Source: Allolobophora icterica (lineage: Eukaryota; Annelida; Clitellata; Crassiclitellata; Lumbricidae). From it: a DNA stretch of 64,000 bases. Of the stretch, positions 13,888-23,886 are shown piece by piece. The stretch lies in the NCBI GenBank assembly GCA_963556255.1, contig OY744608.1, forward strand, positions 31,843,654 to 31,907,653, written 5' to 3'. The position numbers were made by a program, and so were the translations under genes. Within the stretch, counting starts at the first letter, position 1; each line of letters opens with the position of its first letter. The notes beneath the pieces are model-generated. The model did no database searches and was not told the DNA's origin. It saw only the letters and a list, made by a program, of their open reading frames with translations.

Positions 13888-15363
13888 GTTGCTACGTTTT
13901 TGTCACTTGACTCTTCATATCAATTAGTGTTTTGCTGCTATGGTACCAAGAGACATGAGATAATTTGTAGTTACTTTTACTCTGTGATAAAGTACTTATC
14001 TTCATCTTAGATCAAGCCATCATGTCACTTGCAATAATTGTGGTGTTAATGGATCACATGGGTTTGTAAATTGAGCATGATATAGCACCATGCAAGGCAA
14101 ACTTATTGGCTGCATACAGTACCTTGTCCCTTGCAGACCAAGCTGCACAGGAATAACCTGACGTAATAGCCCTACCACAGATGACTAACGCTAGAGCATG
14201 TGAGTATGGGCTTACGATGCTCGTGGTTGGATTTACTCAGGCTGACTATGTTCAGTGCTGTTGGTCAGTGTATTAGTAAGTAGCAGAATAGAAATGTTGT
14301 GTTACGTGTTGATGGCACAAAATTCAGATAAATTTTATCTGATAATAGAACTAAGACAGAACAAACGATGACTACTTGATCTATTTTGCATGATTATTAA
14401 GTTGTTTAGACTATAACCTGTATGCAGCTGTCACCTTTGACACTGTTTGGTATGAGTTGAGATGCATTAAGCATATTTTTCTAAGTTTTTGCCAGTCCAT
14501 AGCCAAATATAGTATGAATACATAATTATACAGACCAAAAGACTGAAAATTATGAGAAATATTAGTTAAACAACAAGCATAAATGGTTCACTTAAATGAG
14601 TAATGCTTAAAAGTAAACCTTACAGCTATAGTGACAAGTGTCCGACTTCAAACCTTTTCACATCGAAGTGTCTACTATTGTTTTACACACTGGAAATCAG
14701 AAAACTTGGTTTCGTGGACCAGTTACGCCATCTGCCCACAACAGCACCTGTGTTTTTAATGGCAGAGATGTGCGTTCAAACGTCTGTTTTAAGCTTTTCT
14801 TTCCAGTGAAAGGCTGCTGGATATAGGAGTTGTAGACTTCCCAGTAACTTCCCAGGTGCTTTTCTTTCTTCTTTAAGTTCTCTGCCCTTCGGCAGGTTTC
14901 CACTTCCAATGACGCCATTCTTCTCTTCGCTGTGCTTTTCTCTTCAGTCCGCTGTATCCTTCGGTCATCATCCATCCCAGCATCATCTGTCGCGGTCTTC
15001 CTCTCCTTCTCCTTCCCTCCAATCTCCCCTCTATGATTTCTCTCAAGAGGGAGTCTCCTCTTAATATGTGTCCAATCCAGTTCTTTTGTCTTTCTCTTAA
15101 TGTTGTCATCAGTGATCTATTTTCTTCTACTCTTTGCAACACCTTTGCAACACCAGGTGCTTTATCGAATACATTTCCTGCTGCAGGAAATGGGTTGAGT
15201 ACCACTGTCTTATACAGTTCAGTCTATTGAAAGACTGCTTATTTGCTCTAGTCTCGAGTAAATAATTGAGATAAGAATTTAAAGAATTCAGCAAATCTTT
15301 TGTGGGATGTTGTAGTATTGTTGTTTTATTGAGATATTTGATGTTTATATCATTTGTTTTCAG
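13888..15363. other. CHAF1A intron with LINE fragment
   Basis: No exon is visible. It contains a decayed LINE C-terminus at 14873-15205 on the minus strand and is otherwise AT-rich and unremarkable. Confidence 0.5.
14873..15205 (-). pseudogene. Non-LTR retrotransposon remnant (C-terminal end of the RT polyprotein)
   Basis: The minus strand encodes [20 protein letters not shown] followed by an Arg/Gly-rich stretch (RRRRGRPRQ) and a Glu-Trp-Arg ending. This is the usual tail following the reverse transcriptase of RTE/Jockey-type LINEs. The rest of the polyprotein is absent, so it is a truncated fossil. Confidence 0.75.
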
Positions 15364-15440
15364 TCTTCAACTCAGCTGTACCTTCAAGATCTTAAAAAGA
15401 ATGTTACTAGACCTGGTAAATCGGGCAAAACATGGCCCAG
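15364..15440 (+). CDS. CHAF1A: CHAF1A exon
   Basis: A 77-bp exon between TTTTCAG and CAG|GTAGGT. It encodes SSTQLYLQDLKKN, aligning with the SGEFSFLKDLKG segment of vertebrate CHAF1A. It enters in phase 0 and leaves two bases that complete an Arg codon with the next exon. Confidence 0.8.
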
Positions 15441-15986
15441 GTAGGTTCAATTTTTTCCTGCAAACTGTCTATGTTTAAAGTATCATCTGTAGTAATATTT
15501 ATAAGTCTTTTTACATCTTGTCATTTGTGGTACCATATTGTTTTGCTAGGTGGTGTATGTGTGAAAGTGATCGTAGGTGTGACTTCCAGTCTCTTGTGGC
15601 AAGTAAAGTAAGTAAGAATCTTTGTGAGCATGAGACACATGTCCCCACTTTTGAAACAACAGTGGCTAGAAAACAGTAAAAAAGGAAGCACAAGAGAGTA
15701 AAGGGAAGAATCAAATGATATGGTATAATCTAATTACATGGTAAGTGTAGTTTTTAGATAAACAAGTGATCAAACTTGCAAGTTTTTACTTGTTTTGTCC
15801 ACTTTCGCTCAAGCGCGAGATATTTGGGGCAACGTTCGGCATTGCATAGATTATGACGGAAGTAATTAATTTTGTATAATGAGAAGTTTTCAGTTGTGGA
15901 AGAATTCCAGAAGTTACTGTGGTGGATTTAGACTAACCAGGTAACTTTATCAGTGTGATTGATTTCTTGATGATTGTAATTAACAG

Positions 15987-16230
15987 ACAAGAGATGTCGA
16001 CAGAAGATGTGGTTGTGGTAGAGGAACTGAACGCATCCAGGATGAAGGCAAAGCTTTTCCAGTTCAGTGAGAATTACCGTCCAGCTTACTATGGCACTTG
16101 GCAGAAGCTAAGTCGATTTATCAATGGGAGACGGCCATTTGCAAAGGACACAAAGCAGCTGGACTACGAAGTAGATTCTGACGATGAATGGGAAGAGGTG
16201 GAGCCAGGAGAGAGCCTGTCACATTCTGAG
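15987..16230 (+). CDS. CHAF1A: CHAF1A exon, conserved core (ED region, histone/CAF1B-binding part)
   Basis: A 244-bp exon after TTAACAG, with donor GAG|GTTGAA. It encodes LFQFSENYRPAYYGTW, then DTKQLDYEVDSDDEWEE and PGESLSHSE, very close to human CHAF1A LLQFCENHRPAYWGTW, LLDYEVDSDEEWEE and PGESLSHSE. This acidic region binds H3-H4. It is the most diagnostic exon of the gene. Confidence 0.95.
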
Positions 16231-16611
16231 GTTGAAACTTCATTGGTTCTATATGAAAATATCTCTGTAGCAAAGTTTTTCTGTAATCTTTATTACCATG
16301 TCAATTAGCATAAGGTTTTTATTATAGTTTCTGGTAGGAGTAAATTGTTATCCAAAATCTACGGCTCAAGTGTTAGTCAACTAACTTTCTTAACAGTTGT
16401 ACTGGCTGTTTATTGACAACATAATGGATAGATATTTGCTTTGGCATATATCAGATGTGGTGATGCTGTCTGAGTATGATAGGCTGTTTTTATTTAGTGC
16501 TGCCTGGGATTCAAACTCTGGAGGCAGAAGTGAAAGTCAAATGCATTGACAATGTGACACAGTTCTTTGTAATAGAAAACCTAAGCCTTGTTCATTACTG
16601 TTTGCCAACAG

Positions 16612-16728
16612 GGAGAAGATGAAACTGAACCAGATGCTGAGCCCGAGGATGATGAAGATGGTAGCTTTATGGTTCCTCATGGATACCTGTCAGAGGGGGA
16701 GGGATGTGAGGATGAGGATGATGATAGG
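16612..16728 (+). CDS. CHAF1A: CHAF1A exon, acidic segment
   Basis: A 117-bp phase 0-0 exon rich in Asp/Glu, ending in GSFMVPHGYLSEGEG, matching human GFFVPHGYLSEDEG. The donor AGG|GTAAGA opens the intron (now ~21.9 kb) that carries the Polinton, which begins 73 bp after the exon end. Confidence 0.95.
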
Positions 16729-16801
16729 GTAAGACCTGACTTTATTTATTATTTTTTAATTAAAGTTTTAACGTGCGCAGTCACACCGAAATGTGAATCT
16801 G

Positions 16802-17151
16802 AGTAGATGGCAAGGAAGAAGATTGCGCCACCCCCCGATAATTGGCTTAAATTTGCCAGGGGATGGTCGCCACCCCCACAATTTTTTGTCCCCGCCATCC
16901 TGTTATCTCACTGAATTAAGAGGATGTCGGTCTATACCACCTAGGTCTCCAGAGAGTCCGTAGATCCCACGGACCCTGATAGCGGGTCGATTTTTTTGGT
17001 GTGTGAATTGCGCCACCAAAAAACTTGCAAGCCGAGCCAAAGCCAAAAAATAAGGATCGTGGATTGCCTTAACACACCGAAATGTAAAGTCCCGTTTGCT
17101 GACGGCCGAGACCCTCCCACGAGGCCGGCCCAAACCATTGGAGTGTAATAG
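16802..17151 (+). repeat. Polinton left terminal inverted repeat
   Basis: About 350 bp, the reverse complement of 34266-34609 with a few substitutions and short indels (for example around the TTTGGTGTGTGAATTGC segment). Identity ends after GGAGTGTAATAG. Confidence 0.95.
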
Positions 17152-17814
17152 TAAAACATTACGTTTTCAAAGACGCCAGCTGAGCTGCTTTCAAGTCAAC
17201 TAAAATAAAATATCGCGAAACTCTTCTGTTTACAGAATATACTATATTCTACACAACCGGTTGTTACAGAGAAAACGCGTCCACTTTTACCAGGATTCAT
17301 TGCGCGGTGTGTAAATTTAGATGTCGATTGCCATTGTGGCCTGTGAACTAAAACAATTTCACCTGCACCATATAACCAAATATCTGTGATATAACTGTGT
17401 TATGCTTTTTAAAGCTTATATTCGTTACTTAGTAGACTTAACCACAAAACCGTAATGTTACTCAATAAGCCCATAGGCATCCAAGCGCTTCGAGATAATT
17501 AAGATGAGATAGTTCACCACGAAAACGAAACTACGCGCCAGCACGCATGGAATTTTATTTTGTCCGTCCTAATAATAGCAGGTCAGGGTCGCTTCCTTTA
17601 CTTCTTCTAACACACAATTACGCAGTTGCATACACATACGTACAAGCATAGGCACAGACAAACTCGCACCCATAGGAACAGCAACACGAACAGAGTAATG
17701 CGTAGGCATACAAATCCAGCCATGATGACCTACTTAGACCTGTAAACGTCCTTGAAACAAGACGCTAGACCTGAAAGCGGAGTAAATTTCTGCGTGCCGC
17801 ACACACAGATACAA

Positions 17815-17940
17815 ACACGTAACCTCGTAGGCATACACAGGCACATATGATTACACATACAAACACGTAACCGTGTAGGCATACACAAGCACATATGATT
17901 ACACATACAAGCAGACAACCGCGTACGCATACGGAAAGAC
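17815..17940. repeat. ~54-bp minisatellite
   Basis: About two units of a sequence containing ACACATACAAACACGTAACC and GCATACACA, with a third partial unit. Weaker variants of the ACAC/CATAC theme extend to ~17640 and ~17990. The Cys/Met-rich minus-strand frame across it is a repeat artefact. Confidence 0.75.
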
Positions 17941-18249
17941 ATAGAAATAGACTTAGACACACGAATATAACAAACATATGGAGGCGTACAAACGAGGCTG
18001 AAATGAATAATGAAGAACTTATACATTGGTGCATGCGCACAAGCCCACTTTACAAAACGGCAGCCATCTAAGAATAGAACGCGAGAGGCTACGATGGGCA
18101 GCGTCTGGCAGCCATTGAATAGAAGCCCAGTCTGTGCAAACCAGCTGGCTGGCATTGAGTTGAATGCGGGGTGTTGTGTGTGGGTGAAAAAGATGAGTTC
18201 TTTGGTAAGTTAGACATAATTTAGATAATATTCTGAAAAAATGTTCAAA

Positions 18250-18810
18250 AAATTCATCAGGTCAAAATGATTATTTCAACCTAAAACGTGCAGAAAACGC
18301 AAATTTGCGACATGTAAAATTTTTCACCCCAATCACCCTAAGTCAAACACCCACAAATATTTTGTCAAAAATTCATCAGGTCAAAATGATTATTGCAACC
18401 TAAAACGTGCAGAAAACGCAAATTTGCGACATGTACAATTTTTCACCCCAATCACCCCGTCAAACACCCACAAATATTTTGTCGAAAATTCATCAGGTAA
18501 AAACCATTATTTTGGCTCAAAACGTGTAGAAAACGCAAATTTGCGACATGTAAAATTTTTCACCCCAATCACCCCAAGTCAAACACCCACAAATATTTTG
18601 TCAAAAATTCATCAGGTTAAAACCATTATTTTGGCTCAAAACGTGTAGAAAACGCAAATTTGCGGCATGTAAAATTTTTCACCCCAATCACCCCAAAAAT
18701 TGTCAAACACCCAAAAAATTTCACCAAAACTTCATTGGGCCAAAATGATTATTTCGGCTCAAAACGTCCAGAAAACATAAATCTGCGCCATGTAAATTTT
18801 TCACCCAAAG
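18250..18810. repeat. ~118-bp tandem array, about five units
   Basis: Units begin near 18252, 18370, 18489, 18607 and 18731, each starting ATTCATCAGGT or a variant and containing AACGCAAATTTGCG and TTTTTCACCCCAATCACC. The last unit is diverged. A lone degenerate copy sits at 19425-19505. The AACGCAAATTTGCG segment contains the palindrome CGCAAATTTGCG. Function is unknown; a replication or transcription control region is one possibility. Confidence 0.9.
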
Positions 18811-18821
18811 TCACTACTGTG

Positions 18822-18895
18822 TGCGGACTTAGAGAATTCTGAAACGCTTTTCATAGCGTTTGCGGACTTAGAGAATTCGCTTTTCATAGCGTTTC
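18822..18895. repeat. Duplicated ~37-bp unit with perfect hairpin
   Basis: TGCGGACTTAGAGAATTC occurs twice, each time followed by a CGCTTTTCATAGCG hairpin. In the first unit the arms are GAAACGCT and AGCGTTTC around a 6-nt loop. It lies just right of the tandem array. Confidence 0.8.
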
Positions 18896-19731
18896 GGAAA
18901 TAATTCCGATTGTTCAGCGCCAGTTTCAGGACAACGTAAACTCTTTTTTGCACTTAAGCGTTGAACCTAAACGCACAGACGCACGCAGATTGACAGACAC
19001 ACAAATAGACGGACAACACATGCGAAGGAAGTCACCTATTAATAGGCGAAAAACCCAGCATGTCTAAGAATAGGTATATCGAAAGCGCAGTCTCTCGGGA
19101 TAAGACTGTTTTTAAAAACTAGTTTTTAATAATACCCGTGGACATGTGTTGGGATGTAGGCAATTAATTAGGCACAACCGATCGTAAAATTATAATACAT
19201 TTGATAGAAGAATATTATGAAGCCTACAGCGCTATGTTTTATATCCGACATCTGTCTTGTAAACAAGCAGAGTATATATGTTAAGTTTAGGATACCACAC
19301 AGCGGTTAGATTTGCGATGTGAACAATTTCAAACGAATCTTACTGTATACGGTGCCGTTTGCTAAAAAAGATGGTTTAAAATAAATCGCATTAGGTTCAG
19401 TAAGATTTTTAAGAAAAAAATTTGTCAAATATTCATCAGGTCAAAAGCATTATTTTGCCCGATAAAGTGTAGAAAACGCAAATTGGCGTTGTGTGAAATT
19501 TTTTTATTAGCCAGAGGGAAAATGTTAAACTTTCAGTGACGATTGCCTAGTATCGAGTGTGCTTTTTTGGTTAGTACTTTTAAATATCCAACAGCCTTAT
19601 GTCTGAGGTGTGGACACAATATTGTATATGCAAGAATATCGCGTGGATGGTTCGTGAATTTAATTTAAATAAATGAATATGTTGTGGTATACATAAATCA
19701 TAATGTTGGGGAAAACTTTTGCAAATGGCTT

Positions 19732-19977
19732 ATGATAGGCAAAACAACTCTCTGCTGTCACAGATGCATTGGGGAGTACTGTTTCAAGCATTTAGCACGA
19801 CTGCGAAACGGTTGTGGGACAAGACCATGCGCCAAATGTGGAAGGGGTATCAAAAACCACTTAGGTGAGTGCATGAAGTGTGGCTATTATGCTATTCAAT
19901 CAAGAATACGACGTGGTGGGTTAGTACGTGAGTTTAATAAGGAATGGAAGCGACTATCAAATATATCAGTAGAATAA
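19732..19977 (+). CDS. Small Cys-rich zinc-binding-like protein (81 aa)
   Basis: An intact frame starting at the first in-frame ATG (19732). It has ten cysteines: CCHRC at residues 8-12, C17, H20, C28, then two pairs CAKC (33-36) and CMKC (47-50) spaced like a zinc ribbon, followed by a basic tail with IRRGG. It lies between the repetitive left arm and polB, on the same strand as polB. I do not recognise a characterised family. The metal-ligand pattern suggests a small nucleic-acid-binding or regulatory protein. The intact frame in an otherwise noncoding arm supports it being real, but expression is unproven. Confidence 0.65.
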   Translation: MIGKTTLCCHRCIGEYCFKHLARLRNGCGTRPCAKCGRGIKNHLGECMKCGYYAIQSRIRRGGLVREFNKEWKRLSNISVE

Positions 19978-20098
19978 AAAAATTATCATTTGAACAAACG
20001 GCATAGTTATTGTATTGTGTTAATACAGATGAGCAAGCGACAATCGAACATCAGTAAACAAAAATTATCATTTGAACAAACGACATAATTATTATATT
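19976..20098. repeat. Direct ~39-bp repeat upstream of polB
   Basis: AAAATTATCATTTGAACAAA followed by CGRCATARTTATTRTATT occurs at 19976-20016 and again at 20059-20098, immediately before the polymerase start at 20140. It is a candidate promoter or operator duplication. Confidence 0.6.
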
Positions 20099-20139
20099 AA
20101 AGAAAAGTTTGCCACAGTAATATAAACTAATTTATAACT

Positions 20140-23100
20140 ATGGCATTGTCTACGAATGAAAAAATTGAACACTTGTTGGGTGAGTTTACTGGTCCCCCAG
20201 CACTTCGGGCTGTTCTACAGAATATCTTAGACGAACCTATCCCAGATGCAGTCAAGCGGCGCTTACTACAGCCACTGCTTCCAAGGCCAACTCCTCCAGT
20301 GCGTAAGCGCAGAGGGATGAAACGTAAGGCCCTTCTGGCAGAATTTGACCCACTCCTAATTAAGAAGGATGGAGGTGGACCACCACCCTTTCTAGTGCAC
20401 AAAGAGCTCGCCAATCAGCTTCTGAGAGACTTCCGCGCAGAAGTACCTTTAAACCACAGGCTGGAAGGAGATGCGTTGGCTTTCTTGAGTGCAATGGAGC
20501 ACAACATTGAGGCGCAACTCAACGAAGAGCTGTTGAAACAAGACGGTCTGAAATACTCGCAAGTGTTGACAGTTGAGTTGGAAAAGCCGGCTCCGACCGT
20601 TGACATGGTGTACGACGGAAACGCGACCCCGGGTACTATAACCAATACGGCCTACTTTCGAAGCAAAGCAGAACCAATTACCAGTGCGGGTAAAATCCAA
20701 GGGGCTGTACGGAAGGCCAAGGCCGAAGTACTAAAAAGCCTCGAGGACTATACCAACTTGGGGTCAGGATGGAGGGTGAGGCGGGTCGTGGCGCTAGACC
20801 TCAGTGTTGCAAAGTATCAACCATTCAGAGGTAAAAGCTATTTTCCAACACCAAAGTATATCCCATGTCATTCGGTGGTTAATGTAAAGAATGAAGACAA
20901 CCGCTGCTTCGAGTGGGCAATACTAAGCGCCATGTATCCAGTAGATCATAAGCAACACCCCTATCGTCCCAGTAAGTATCGTGCCCACCTTCACGAGCTA
21001 AACTTCGACGGTATAGAATTTCCAGTGAAGGCCACTGATATCGGTAAATTCGAGCGTCAGAACCCTATGGTGTCCGTATCGGTCTTCGGATGGAATGAAG
21101 GGCTGTACCCAATTTATGTCTCAAAGCAGACTGATAGAGGCTACAATATCGATCTTCTACTATTGGTTAAAGGTGAGGAATACCACTACGTCTGGATTAA
21201 AGACCTTGGTCGAATTCTTCATCAAAATAGCAAAAACAACAACAGGAAACATCCATGTCGTCGCTGCCTACACATATTCTGTAGACAAGACTTACTGGAT
21301 GCCCATATCAAAGATTGTCAGGGCATCAGTGAGAAGCCTCAGCGGATTGAGATGCCAAAAGAGGATGAAAATATCCTCAAATTCCAGAACCATCACAAAC
21401 AGATGCGCACTCCGTATATTATTTACGCGGACTTCGAGGCTCTAAACATACCAATCGAAGGTGCAGTCATGAACCCCAACGAGAGCAACACCAGACAGAT
21501 AGCTGAGCAGAAACCATGTAGTGTTTGTTATATAGTAGTTCGATGCGACGGTCGCACGAAGAAGCCGGTGCTATATCGTGGAGAGAACGCTGTGCAAGAG
21601 TTCCTACAACGACTACAAGGCGAGCTAGCCTCTATCAAACAAAGGCTGGCCACCCCAGCTAAGATGGTTATGTCAGCGGCCGATCGCCAATCATTCCGCG
21701 AGGCTATCGATTGTCACATCTGCGGAAATGCTCTCGAAGCGGATAGAGTTCGTGACCACTGCCACATTACCGGTACGTACCGAGGTGCCGCTCACAGCGA
21801 GTGTAACTTAAAACTTAGAATATATCCAGATAAGTGTAAGGTACCAGTGGTCTTCCACAATCTGCGAGGTTACGACAGCCATCTCATCATGCAAGCGATC
21901 GGAGGCTGTGAGGCCGCACAGAATGAGGAAACTGAAATTAACTGTATCCCAAACAATATGGAGAAAGACATGACATTTAACATTGGGCAACTACAGTTCA
22001 TTGATAGTCTCCAGTTTCTAAACAGCTCGTTGGATAAATTATCAGGAAACCTGTCGCTAGAGGATCTGAAAGTCACAACGGCATATATAAAGGAAAATTT
22101 CGTTCACAATGATAACACAAAACTAGATCTGTTGAGACGAAAGGGCGTATATTGTTACGAGCACATTGACGATTACCACCGCTTCGAAGAAGACCGACTT
22201 CCACCCAAAGAAGCGTTCTACAGCAGGCTGTCACGAGAGAACATTTCTAATGAGGATTATCAACACGCCCAACGAGTATGGAATGAATTCGACTGTAAAA
22301 CTCTGGGCGACTATCACGACTTATATCTCCGAACGGATGTACTTCTACTAGCCGATGTATTCGAGACCTTCAGATCCACTTCGATGAAGCACTACAGTCT
22401 GGACCCGGCTAACTACTTCAGCCTACCAGGAATGGCTTGGGACGCTTTGTTGAAAAAGACGAAGATCGAACTCGAACTTTTAACCGATATAGACATGCAT
22501 TTGTTCGTAGAGAAAGGCCTAAGAGGCGGAATTTCGATGGTATCTAAGCGCTTCGCAAAAGCCAACAACCCGCAATGCCCCGACTACGATACCACGAAGC
22601 CAGACAACTGGATCATGTACCTCGACGCGAATAATCTTTACGGTTGGGCGATGCAACAGCCACTGCCAGTTGGAGGATTTAGCTGGGAAAGTCCAACTCT
22701 CGATGAAGTGTTGGAAACTCCAGATGACGCGCCTGAAGGCTTCCTACTTGAAGTCGATCTCGAGTACCCGGAGCACCTCCACATTGCTCATAGCGACTAT
22801 CCCTTAGCACCGGAGACCCTGACAGTCCAAGAGGAGTGGTTGAGCGACTATCAGAATGTGCTTATGAACGAGTTGGGAGGCAAGTTCACAAAGCATGTGA
22901 AGTTAGTACCAAGCCTACGACCTAAGGAGCGGTATGTGGTCCATTACAGAAATCTCAAACTATATCACTCGTTGGGGCTGCGAGTTTCTAAGATCCATCG
23001 TGCCATTAAATTTAGACAGGAGGCGTGGATGGCTCCATACATCGAGATGAATACGAAATTGAGGGCGAAGGCAATGTCAGAATTTGAAAAAGACTTCTTC

Positions 23101-23886
23101 AAACTGGCTAATAATGCAGTTTTCGGAAAAACCATGGAAAATCTTAGAAAAAGAATCAGGGTCAACCTGGTACCGACCTCAAAAGTTGACAAACTTCGTA
23201 AACTAATTGCCGACCCGGCCTACATATCACACAAAATCTTCAACGACCAACTCGCCGCGATTCACAGTTTGAAGAGCAAGCTCAAGTTAAACAGACCTGT
23301 ATATGTCGGCCAGGCTGTCCTCGACCTCAGCAAGCATCTGATGTACGACTTCTGGTACAACGATGTGAAAAACGAGTACGGAGAAAAAGCCCAGTTGCTA
23401 TATACAGACACTGACAGCCTGTTATTTCAGGTGGAAACTCCGAACGCCTATACCGATATGTGGAATAAAAAACACCAATACGACCTCTCAGAGTTTCCAA
23501 GAGACAGCCCATACTACGACGTCGAGAACAAGAAAGTCGTGGGCAAGTTCAAGGATGAATGTAACGGATTGGCCATCGCCGAATTCGTGGGACTGCGTTC
23601 GAAGATGTACTCGATCTTAAAATCGGGCGGTTCAGAGATCAGGAAAGCTAAAGGCGTTCAGAGAGCAGTTGTGAAGAAGGATCTGCATCACGAGCTATAC
23701 AAGGAGTGCCTGTTCGAACGAGAAGAGATGCGGCACACACAAGTCGTGATTCGAAGCCACGACCACCAGATCGGAGTGTACGAGCAGAATAAGATCAGCC
23801 TCTCTCCATTAGACACAAAAAGGTGGATAGAGGCCGATGGGATAACAACGCTGGCATACGGGCACTACAAAATCAACGACGGTTGA
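20140..23886 (+). CDS. Protein-primed family B DNA polymerase (pPolB), 1248 aa
   Basis: The replicative polymerase of the Polinton, expected to copy the linear element by protein priming from the TIR ends. Visible landmarks in order: N-terminal extension of ~400 residues; a C2H2-like finger HPCRRCLHIFC...H...C at ~371-395; ExoI IIYADFEAL (D431, E433); an inserted endonuclease-VII-like zinc motif DCHICG...DHCHITGTYRG at ~524-560; ExoII-type FHNLRGYDSHLI; ExoIII YHDLYLRTD (~725-733); motif A YLDANNLYGWAM (D829); motif B KLANNAVFGKTMEN (~988); motif C YTDTDS (1088-1093); then GLRSKMYSI. All catalytic acidic residues are present. The 3' end overlaps the convergent integrase gene by 14 bp. Length fits the family. 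Confidence 0.97.
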   Translation: MALSTNEKIEHLLGEFTGPPALRAVLQNILDEPIPDAVKRRLLQPLLPRPTPPVRKRRGMKRKALLAEFDPLLIKKDGGGPPPFLVHKELANQLLRDFRAEVPLNHRLEGDALAFLSAMEHNIEAQLNEELLKQDGLKYSQVLTVELEKPAPTVDMVYDGNATPGTITNTAYFRSKAEPITSAGKIQGAVRKAKAEVLKSLEDYTNLGSGWRVRRVVALDLSVAKYQPFRGKSYFPTPKYIPCHSVVNVKNEDNRCFEWAILSAMYPVDHKQHPYRPSKYRAHLHELNFDGIEFPVKATDIGKFERQNPMVSVSVFGWNEGLYPIYVSKQTDRGYNIDLLLLVKGEEYHYVWIKDLGRILHQNSKNNNRKHPCRRCLHIFCRQDLLDAHIKDCQGISEKPQRIEMPKEDENILKFQNHHKQMRTPYIIYADFEALNIPIEGAVMNPNESNTRQIAEQKPCSVCYIVVRCDGRTKKPVLYRGENAVQEFLQRLQGELASIKQRLATPAKMVMSAADRQSFREAIDCHICGNALEADRVRDHCHITGTYRGAAHSECNLKLRIYPDKCKVPVVFHNLRGYDSHLIMQAIGGCEAAQNEETEINCIPNNMEKDMTFNIGQLQFIDSLQFLNSSLDKLSGNLSLEDLKVTTAYIKENFVHNDNTKLDLLRRKGVYCYEHIDDYHRFEEDRLPPKEAFYSRLSRENISNEDYQHAQRVWNEFDCKTLGDYHDLYLRTDVLLLADVFETFRSTSMKHYSLDPANYFSLPGMAWDALLKKTKIELELLTDIDMHLFVEKGLRGGISMVSKRFAKANNPQCPDYDTTKPDNWIMYLDANNLYGWAMQQPLPVGGFSWESPTLDEVLETPDDAPEGFLLEVDLEYPEHLHIAHSDYPLAPETLTVQEEWLSDYQNVLMNELGGKFTKHVKLVPSLRPKERYVVHYRNLKLYHSLGLRVSKIHRAIKFRQEAWMAPYIEMNTKLRAKAMSEFEKDFFKLANNAVFGKTMENLRKRIRVNLVPTSKVDKLRKLIADPAYISHKIFNDQLAAIHSLKSKLKLNRPVYVGQAVLDLSKHLMYDFWYNDVKNEYGEKAQLLYTDTDSLLFQVETPNAYTDMWNKKHQYDLSEFPRDSPYYDVENKKVVGKFKDECNGLAIAEFVGLRSKMYSILKSGGSEIRKAKGVQRAVVKKDLHHELYKECLFEREEMRHTQVVIRSHDHQIGVYEQNKISLSPLDTKRWIEADGITTLAYGHYKINDG

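Larger units (their letters stand above)
17152..19731. other. Long noncoding left arm of the Polinton
   Basis: About 2.6 kb between the left TIR and the first credible gene, unusual in an otherwise packed element. It holds three repeat systems (a minisatellite at 17820-17935, a ~118-bp tandem array at 18250-18810, and a duplicated hairpin at 18822-18895). I see no gene; open frames across the arrays follow the repeats. Confidence 0.7.

Noticed and set aside
17730..18155. 141-codon minus-strand frame in the Polinton left arm
   Set aside because: Cys/Met-rich repetitive translation of the minisatellite, no recognisable domain.
18250..18842. CRISPR-like look of regular repeats and two small plus-strand frames
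   Set aside because: Units are contiguous ~118-bp tandem repeats with no unique spacers, in an animal transposon; the small frames follow the repeat period.
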